9,105 nucleotides of DNA from Ruminiclostridium sp. (lineage in GTDB: Bacteria; Bacillota; Clostridia; Oscillospirales; Oscillospiraceae), in assembly GCA_017560855.1 (NCBI GenBank), contig JAFZEB010000178.1:1-9105 (forward strand), given 5' to 3'. Below are positions 4,620 to 9,105 of the stretch, in pieces. Every line of letters starts with the position of its first letter. Position 1 is the stretch's first letter. The notes below the pieces were generated by a model, which was not told the origin of the DNA, made no database searches, and saw only the letters and a list, made by a program, of their open reading frames with translations. A program made the translations under genes and the position numbers.

Positions 4620-5789
4620 TTAATTCTGCAAAGATTCAGCCAATGCGGCGGTCCAGACTTCCAGGGGAAGAAAGTCGTCATCGTCCTGGGCCAGGGTGAC
4701 CTGCATCACTTTGGTTCCCTCCTGAAGGATGACCTTCTCATTCTCATCATAGACCACGGCGTAGTCCACATCCAGCCCGGTGAGCGGCTCTGCTTCATAG
4801 CCATGCTCCTCCTTCTGCTCATAGAGAATTTCTTCCGCCAGTTCCCGGGCCATGGCAGGGGTCAGTGTTTCGTAGTAATCGACCCAATAATAGTGGTTTG
4901 CACTGTTCTCCCACCACTGGATGTGAACGGGAATCAGCAGACTGGCGGTCTCACTATACATACCATCGTGGCTCAACTGCTCCATACCGGGAACAATCTC
5001 TTCCACGGTTGGAAATGGCGGGTCTCCGGGGTACTCCTCCAAAAGGTTGTAGTCTTCCCCCCGCATAAAGGGCAGGAAGGGGCTTCCCAACGTCCAGACC
5101 ACCGCCAGAACCACCAGCATGACCTTGGCCGCCCGGTTGCGGAATGCTCCAGCCTTCCAGTCCTTTTTGTGGTCAAACCGTTCCCCGTTTTCCAGCTTTC
5201 GCTGCAGTCTTTTTAAGTGGAAGATATGCCGCATCCGCTCGGAAACAATCAAAAGGCCGGAGATAAACAGGAGGACCAACGCCCAGAGAACGTCATTGAG
5301 GGCAAGCAGTGGCATCCCCCAGCCCGCAAATGCGTATAAAACCAGAGGAGCCGCCACAAAGGCTATCAGGAGACAAAATGGCAGATCCCGCCACTCCCAC
5401 TTGGCCATCCGGGCCACATCCTCGGGCCAGATACGGGGTTCGGTACGGAACATCCCCTTCTCCCCATCCACGCCCCGGAAGATGTAGCAGTGGCGTTGTC
5501 GGCCTACGTAGATCCACCCCTGATCCCAATACCGGTCCAGGATGACTTGGGGCGGGTCCTGGGGAAGCTGGTCCACGTGTCTGCCAAAGAAAGCACCTGC
5601 TGTGGGTTCTCCCCGCCCGGGGACCAGTCGATAGGGGATTTCTCCGGGCACATCCTTGGAAAAGTGCCAGCTCCGCCGACCGATCTCTTTCAGATAGTGC
5701 CCCTCCCGGGCCAAGTCGGACAGCCAGCTCTCCAGGGCTTCCAGGTCGCAGCTGGAGCAGGGCGGAATATGACGGATGATGTCGCTCAT
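4620..5789 (-). CDS. DUF2812 family membrane protein, orphan paralogue
   Basis: Function unknown. The 389-residue product has the same plan as the PadR-linked paralogue: an N-terminal DUF2812-like domain (about 7-130, with LEALESWLSDLAREGHYLKE and PYRLVPG), two helices (about 136-155 and 158-183), a basic stretch with KRLQRKLENGERFDHKKDWK (193-212), a third helix (about 222-242) and a C-terminal domain. The external part begins with EEYPGDPPFPTVEEIVPG (251-268) and ends with DVDYAVVY (340-347), GTKV (358-361) and an EVWTAALAESL tail, matching the paralogue. An upstream ATG at 5810 is in frame, but ATG 5789 has GGGGGAG at 5795-5801. The two arose by duplication or joint acquisition but have diverged strongly. 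No PadR gene or ATATCGT palindrome accompanies this copy, and it has its own promoter and terminator. Confidence 0.85.
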   Translation of the reverse strand: MSDIIRHIPPCSSCDLEALESWLSDLAREGHYLKEIGRRSWHFSKDVPGEIPYRLVPGRGEPTAGAFFGRHVDQLPQDPPQVILDRYWDQGWIYVGRQRHCYIFRGVDGEKGMFRTEPRIWPEDVARMAKWEWRDLPFCLLIAFVAAPLVLYAFAGWGMPLLALNDVLWALVLLFISGLLIVSERMRHIFHLKRLQRKLENGERFDHKKDWKAGAFRNRAAKVMLVVLAVVWTLGSPFLPFMRGEDYNLLEEYPGDPPFPTVEEIVPGMEQLSHDGMYSETASLLIPVHIQWWENSANHYYWVDYYETLTPAMARELAEEILYEQKEEHGYEAEPLTGLDVDYAVVYDENEKVILQEGTKVMQVTLAQDDDDFLPLEVWTAALAESLQN

Positions 5790-5831
5790 GAGGTCTCCCC
5801 CTTTCGCCAAAGTTTTCTAACTATCAAAACT

Positions 5832-5860
5832 ATTATACATTATATTCCCTAGCATAGCAA
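5832..5860 (-). promoter_or_regulatory. Promoter of the orphan DUF2812 gene
   Basis: On the minus strand TTGCTA (5855-5860), 17 nt and a perfect TATAAT (5832-5837). A second, overlapping reading is TTATCT (5862-5867), 17 nt and TATAAT (5839-5844). The first has the better -35. The start would be near 5825, leaving a leader of about 35 nt. No operator-like palindrome is visible over it. Confidence 0.75.
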
Positions 5861-5870
5861 TAGATAACAG

Positions 5871-5898
5871 AAAAACCGCCTCGAAAGAGGCGGTTTTT
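5871..5898 (-). terminator. Intrinsic terminator after the EamA transporter
   Basis: AAAAACCGCCTC and GAGGCGGTTTTT (5871-5882 with 5887-5898) form a perfect 12-bp stem with a 4-nt loop. Read on the minus strand it ends in a T-run and starts one base after the transporter stop codon. Its symmetry means it could also stop plus-strand transcription. Confidence 0.94.
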
Positions 5899-5899
5899 G

Positions 5900-6796
5900 T
5901 CAGGTTTCTTTCTTATCCGGCAGCTGGGCCAAAATGATGGCGGCGAACATCAGCACACATCCCATGATCTCCCGGGAGGACATACTCTCTCCCAGGATGA
6001 TCCAGCCTGCCAGGACAGCAATCACCGATTCCAGGCTCATCACCAGGCTGGCAATGGTGGGGTTGACCCCCTTCTGGCCGATGATCTGCAGGGTGTAGGC
6101 CACACCGGAGGACATAACGCCGCAGTACAGCACCGGGATCCAGGACAGCAAGACGTCCTGGACGGTGGGCATCCCTTCCACAAAGAGCATGGCCACGGTA
6201 GACAGAACAGCCGCCGTGAAGAACTGGATGCAGGACATCTGCACCCCGTCCACCTTGGGGCTGAAGTAGTCGATAACCAGGATATGACCGGAGAAGCAGA
6301 AGGCGCAGATCAGGATGAGCAGGTCCCCCAGCTGGAGGGCAAAGGAGCCGGTCATACACAGCAGGTACAGGCCCACAATGGCGATGACCACGCTGACCCA
6401 CAGCTTCATCCCCACCTTCTTGTGGAAGAAGATGCCCAGGATGGGGACGATGACGATGTACAGGGCGGTGATGAAGCCCGCCTTGCCCACGGTGGTGTAC
6501 TGGATGCCCACCTGCTGGAAGAGGGAGGCCACAGCCAGGGCAGTACCGCAGCAGACGCCACCCAGGATGAGGGTCTTGCGGTTGGCCTGTTCGGTCTGCC
6601 GCTGCTGGGCCGTCTTGCGTCTGTTGAAAAACAGGATGACCGGAATCAGGGCAACACCGCCCACATAGGAACGGACGGCATTGAAGGCAAAGGGTCCGAT
6701 ATGATCCATGCCCACGGACTGGGCCACGAAGGCCGTGCCCCAGATGAAGGCGGTGAGAAACAAAATAAAGAGGTTTTTCGGGGGTAGGCTTTTCAT
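5900..6796 (-). CDS. EamA/DMT superfamily transporter
   Basis: A 298-residue, very hydrophobic protein of the drug/metabolite transporter superfamily with two EamA repeats of about five helices each. The N-terminal helix carries the typical FIWGTAFVAQ (17-26). The first repeat includes TTVGKAGFITALYIVIVPIL (101-120) and the second ends with NPTIASLVMSLESVIAVLAG (245-264) followed by WIILGE. Members export or import small metabolites such as amino acids, nucleosides or sugar derivatives; the substrate cannot be read from sequence. It is the last gene of the glmM unit, 20 bp after the acyltransferase stop, with a weak AGAGAG ribosome binding site (6804-6809) and no promoter of its own seen. Co-transcription suggests, but does not prove, a link to amino-sugar or envelope metabolism. 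The start is the only Met before the first helix. Confidence 0.93.
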   Translation of the reverse strand: MKSLPPKNLFILFLTAFIWGTAFVAQSVGMDHIGPFAFNAVRSYVGGVALIPVILFFNRRKTAQQRQTEQANRKTLILGGVCCGTALAVASLFQQVGIQYTTVGKAGFITALYIVIVPILGIFFHKKVGMKLWVSVVIAIVGLYLLCMTGSFALQLGDLLILICAFCFSGHILVIDYFSPKVDGVQMSCIQFFTAAVLSTVAMLFVEGMPTVQDVLLSWIPVLYCGVMSSGVAYTLQIIGQKGVNPTIASLVMSLESVIAVLAGWIILGESMSSREIMGCVLMFAAIILAQLPDKKET

Positions 6797-6816
6797 TGCG
6801 GGGTCTCTCTTTTCTC

Positions 6817-7476
6817 TTACTTCTTGGAAATGATCTCGTTCTGATTCTTAAAGATGTGGTAAGGAGGAACGGTGCCGCGGACGCTGGAGGTGGGATACAC
6901 GTTGCTGTGAGGGCCCACCACAGTGCCGGGGTTCAGGACGCTGTTGCAGCCCACTTCCACGTAGTCTCCCAGGATGGCGCCCACCTTCTTCCGCTGGGTG
7001 GGCATGGACTCCTCACCCTCCCGGATGACCACCAGGGTCTTGTCGCTCTTCACATTGGAGGTGATGGAACCGGCGCCCATATGGGCATGGCTGCCCAGGA
7101 CGGAATCGCCCACGTAGTTATAGTGAGGGGTCTGGACGTAGTCGAAAAGGACCACGTTCTTCAGCTCCACGGAGTTGCCTACCACAGCCTTCTTACCCAC
7201 GATGGCGCTGCCGCGGATGAAGGCGCAGTGACGAATCTCAGCACCGTGGTCAATGATGCAGGGACCGCCAATGTAGGCAGAGGGGAAGACCTTGGCGTCC
7301 TTGGCGATCCACACATCCTCGGAGGGATGGTCGTACTCCTCCAGAGACAGGGTCTGGCCCAGCTTCACAATGTAATCGCTGATCTCGCCCAGGACCTCCC
7401 AGGCGTAGGTTTTGCCCTCGAACAGATCAGCAGCAATGGTATCGTTCAGGTCAAACAGATCGGAAATTTTCAGCAT
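6817..7476 (-). CDS. Stand-alone left-handed beta-helix acyltransferase (GlmU C-terminal-like)
   Basis: A 219-residue hexapeptide-repeat protein. A short helical N-terminus (1-50, with KTYAWEVLGEISDYI) leads into irregular [LIV]-G-X4 coils from about 54 to 200, for example AYIGG, AIVGKKAVVG, SVLGSHAHMGAG and TVVGPHSNV. Residues 118-141 align by eye with the catalytic stretch of the GlmU acetyltransferase domain: H118 at the catalytic His, Y121 at the paired Tyr, plus G134-A135-G136 and N141, but His132 replaces the usual Asn. The GlmU pyrophosphorylase domain with its G-rich nucleotide motif is absent, so any 'UDP-GlcNAc pyrophosphorylase' label is probably misleading. Its ATG overlaps the glmM stop as TAATG, with GAGGTGA upstream. 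This suggests coupled translation and action on GlcN-1-phosphate, the GlmM product. That substrate is inferred; another sugar nucleotide is possible. Confidence 0.88.
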   Translation of the reverse strand: MLKISDLFDLNDTIAADLFEGKTYAWEVLGEISDYIVKLGQTLSLEEYDHPSEDVWIAKDAKVFPSAYIGGPCIIDHGAEIRHCAFIRGSAIVGKKAVVGNSVELKNVVLFDYVQTPHYNYVGDSVLGSHAHMGAGSITSNVKSDKTLVVIREGEESMPTQRKKVGAILGDYVEVGCNSVLNPGTVVGPHSNVYPTSSVRGTVPPYHIFKNQNEIISKK

Positions 7477-8828
7477 TACTTCTTCACCTCAATGACAAGG
7501 CCACGCTCGTTCATGACGGCAATGACGGCGTCCACGTTTTCCTCACACATCTCACGGGTGGGAGCCTCTACCATGACACGCAGAACAGGTTCGGTGCCGC
7601 TCTTGCGCAGGAGGATACGGCCCCGGTCGCCCAGTCGCTCGGAAACCTCACGGACAGCGTTCTGGACCGCAAAGTCCTTCAGAGCCCGCTCCTTGTCCTG
7701 GACACGGACGTTCTTCAGAACCTGAGGATAGATCTCCAGGTCCTGGGTCAGCTTGGAGAGGGGCATCTTCTGGGACAAAACAGCCTGCATGACCTTGATG
7801 GCGGTGAGGATACCGTCGCCGGTGTTGGCGTACTTACCAAAGATGATGTGGCCGGACTGCTCCCCGCCCAGCAGGTGGCCGTTGGCCCGCATGTTCTCAT
7901 AGACGTACTTGTCGCCCACATCGGTCTTCTCGTAATTGATACCGGCAGCGTCAAAAGCCTTATACAGGCCGAAATTAGACATGATAGTGGTGACCACGGT
8001 GTTGTTCTCCAGCTTGTCACGGTCCTTCATGTGTCGGCCGTAAATGTAGAGGATACCGTCGCCGTCCACCAGATTGCCCTTCTCGTCCACGGCCAGGCAG
8101 CGGTCTGCATCGCCGTCAAAGGCAAAGCCGATGTCCATCTTGTTCTCCAGCACGTACTTCTGGAGGCCTTCGATATGGGTGGATCCGCAGTCAGCGTTGA
8201 TATTCACACCGTTGGGGGTGTTGTTGATCACGTGGGTCTCAGCACCCAGGGCTTCAAAGACACTCTTGGCAATCATCCAGGCGCTGCCGTTGGCGCAGTC
8301 CAGCGCCACACGCATGTCCTTATAGGAGTGGGTGGCCAGGGAGATCAGGTAGCCGATGTAACGGTTACGGCCGGAGGAATAGTCGATGACCTTACCGATG
8401 TTCTCGCCGGTGGCATAGGGCAGATAGTGCTTGCTGTCCAGGTACTCCTCGATCTCGTCAATGACCTCCTGCTCCATCTTCTCGCCATGGCGGTTGATGA
8501 GCTTCAGGCCATTATCCTGGAAAGAGTTGTGGCTGGCGGAGATCATAATGCCGCAGTCAAACTCATCCACCTTGGCGATGTAGGACACGCTGGGGGTGGT
8601 GGTCACGTGCATCAGGTAAACGTCGCCGCCGGAAGCGGTGATACCGGCAGACAGGGCACACTCAAACATATAGCTGGAACGGCGGGTGTCCTTGCCGATG
8701 ACGATCTGGGCCTTGTGATCACGGCCGTAGTACCAGCCCAGGAAACGGCCCACCTGGAAGGCGTGGTCCACGGTCAGATTCATATTGGCTTCGCCGCGGA
8801 AGCCATCAGTACCAAAATATTTAGACAT
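7476..8828 (-). CDS. glmM: Phosphoglucosamine mutase
   Basis: GlmM converts glucosamine-6-phosphate to glucosamine-1-phosphate in the cytoplasm, the step before UDP-GlcNAc synthesis for peptidoglycan. The 450-residue product has the alpha-D-phosphohexomutase parts in order: KYFGTDGFRG (3-12), the phosphoserine loop GIMISASHN with catalytic Ser99 (93-101), the Mg-binding DGDADR (238-243), the sugar-specificity loop GGEQSGH (321-327) and the phosphate-binding RKSGTEP (408-414). Length is normal for the family. An in-frame GTG at 8837 would add three residues, but the ATG at 8828 has TGGAGTGA 8 nt upstream (about 8835-8841) and gives the usual N-terminus. It is first in the unit with the acyltransferase and transporter, with its own promoter after the 5S terminator. 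No missing residues noted. Confidence 0.97.
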   Translation of the reverse strand: MSKYFGTDGFRGEANMNLTVDHAFQVGRFLGWYYGRDHKAQIVIGKDTRRSSYMFECALSAGITASGGDVYLMHVTTTPSVSYIAKVDEFDCGIMISASHNSFQDNGLKLINRHGEKMEQEVIDEIEEYLDSKHYLPYATGENIGKVIDYSSGRNRYIGYLISLATHSYKDMRVALDCANGSAWMIAKSVFEALGAETHVINNTPNGVNINADCGSTHIEGLQKYVLENKMDIGFAFDGDADRCLAVDEKGNLVDGDGILYIYGRHMKDRDKLENNTVVTTIMSNFGLYKAFDAAGINYEKTDVGDKYVYENMRANGHLLGGEQSGHIIFGKYANTGDGILTAIKVMQAVLSQKMPLSKLTQDLEIYPQVLKNVRVQDKERALKDFAVQNAVREVSERLGDRGRILLRKSGTEPVLRVMVEAPTREMCEENVDAVIAVMNERGLVIEVKK

Positions 8829-8889
8829 GGTATTCACTCCATTTAAGTTAGTCAGTAATTTCAGAAGCTGGGATTTTGTTTAATACTGT

Positions 8890-8919
8890 ATTATACTACC
8901 ATTCTGTAGATTCTGTCAA
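8890..8919 (-). promoter_or_regulatory. glmM operon promoter, sigma-A type
   Basis: On the minus strand TTGACA (8914-8919), 18 nt and TATAAT (8890-8895): both boxes perfect, with a spacer one base longer than optimal. The start would be near 8883, giving a leader of about 55 nt. There is no glmS-type ribozyme or other riboswitch fold that I can recognise in this short leader. Confidence 0.87.
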
Positions 8920-8940
8920 ATCTCAGACCAAGTTTGAGAT
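8920..8940. repeat. Small inverted repeat just upstream of the glmM -35 box
   Basis: ATCTCAGAC and GTTTGAGAT (8920-8928 with 8932-8940) can pair over 9 bp, one pair being G-T, around CAA. It directly abuts the -35 box and lies next to the rRNA terminator. It could be an activator or repressor site, or chance; no known operator is recognised. Confidence 0.3.
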
Positions 8941-8944
8941 ATGA

Positions 8945-8974
8945 AAAAAGGACAGTCAACAGACTGTCCTTTTT
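8945..8974 (-). terminator. Intrinsic terminator of the rRNA operon
   Basis: AAAAAGGACAGTC and GACTGTCCTTTTT (8945-8957 with 8962-8974) form a perfect 13-bp stem with a 4-nt loop, followed on the minus strand by a run of six T in all. It starts 1-2 nt after the predicted 5S 3' end. Confidence 0.94.
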
Positions 8975-8975
8975 G

Positions 8976-9092
<117 letters not shown>

Positions 9093-9105
9093 CGCTGTCG
9101 TTAAA

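Noticed and set aside
5897..6787. Plus-strand open frame of 296 codons opposite the EamA gene
   Set aside because: His/Gln/Asp-rich translation typical of the antisense of a hydrophobic protein; the minus frame has a full transporter.
7848..8846. Plus-strand open frame of 332 codons opposite glmM
   Set aside because: The minus strand holds every GlmM motif; the plus frame is repetitive Val/Gly/His/Leu sequence without a start signal.
8829..8883. A glmS-like ribozyme or riboswitch in the glmM leader
   Set aside because: The leader is only about 55 nt and shows no conserved fold.

Overview
The window reads as chromosome of a moderately GC-rich, endospore-forming member of the Clostridia, most like the Oscillospiraceae (Flavonifractor/Pseudoflavonifractor type). 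This lineage guess is inference. It rests on a sporulation sigma-G gene, typical Firmicute GGAGG ribosome binding sites, Firmicute-type GlmM, and a PadR-DUF2812 pair of the kind common in gut Clostridia. Every gene I can support lies on the minus strand, so transcription runs from right to left.

Right edge (about 9092 to 5871): a 5S rRNA, presumably the end of an rRNA operon, is closed by a strong intrinsic terminator. A near-consensus promoter then drives a three-gene unit: glmM (phosphoglucosamine mutase), a stand-alone left-handed beta-helix acyltransferase related to the GlmU C-terminal domain and joined to glmM by a TAATG stop/start overlap, and an EamA/DMT-type transporter. A perfect 12-bp hairpin terminator sits immediately after the transporter. 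The first two genes plausibly work together in amino-sugar and cell-wall precursor supply.

Middle (about 5860 to 2724): two insulated transcription units encode paralogous membrane proteins of the DUF2812 family. The right one is an orphan with its own sigma-A promoter, and its 3' UTR carries a hairpin-rich inverted-repeat element. The left one is preceded and overlapped by a PadR-type repressor gene. That unit has a perfect TTGACA-17-TATAAT promoter whose -10 box runs into two overlapping 17-bp palindromes (ATATCGT-N3-ACGATAT), almost certainly the PadR operator. This module is the best candidate here for an incompletely described system: an autoregulated repressor plus a three-helix membrane protein with a cytoplasmic DUF2812 domain and a conserved external domain, next to a second copy that lacks the repressor.

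Left (about 2679 to 1): sigG is preceded by a good match to a sigma-F/sigma-G promoter and has unusual residues in its otherwise highly conserved region 2.3/2.4. It is followed by the rpsB-tsf operon (ribosomal protein S2 and elongation factor Ts), with an extended -10 promoter, a leader of about 105 nt containing a hairpin, and a perfect 11-bp intercistronic hairpin. tsf runs off the left edge and lacks its last few codons.

No gene-free stretch exceeds 300 bases. The longest, about 280 bases between the orphan DUF2812 gene and padR, holds a repeat element, a terminator, a promoter and operators. I saw no CRISPR array, tRNA, insertion sequence or phage gene.
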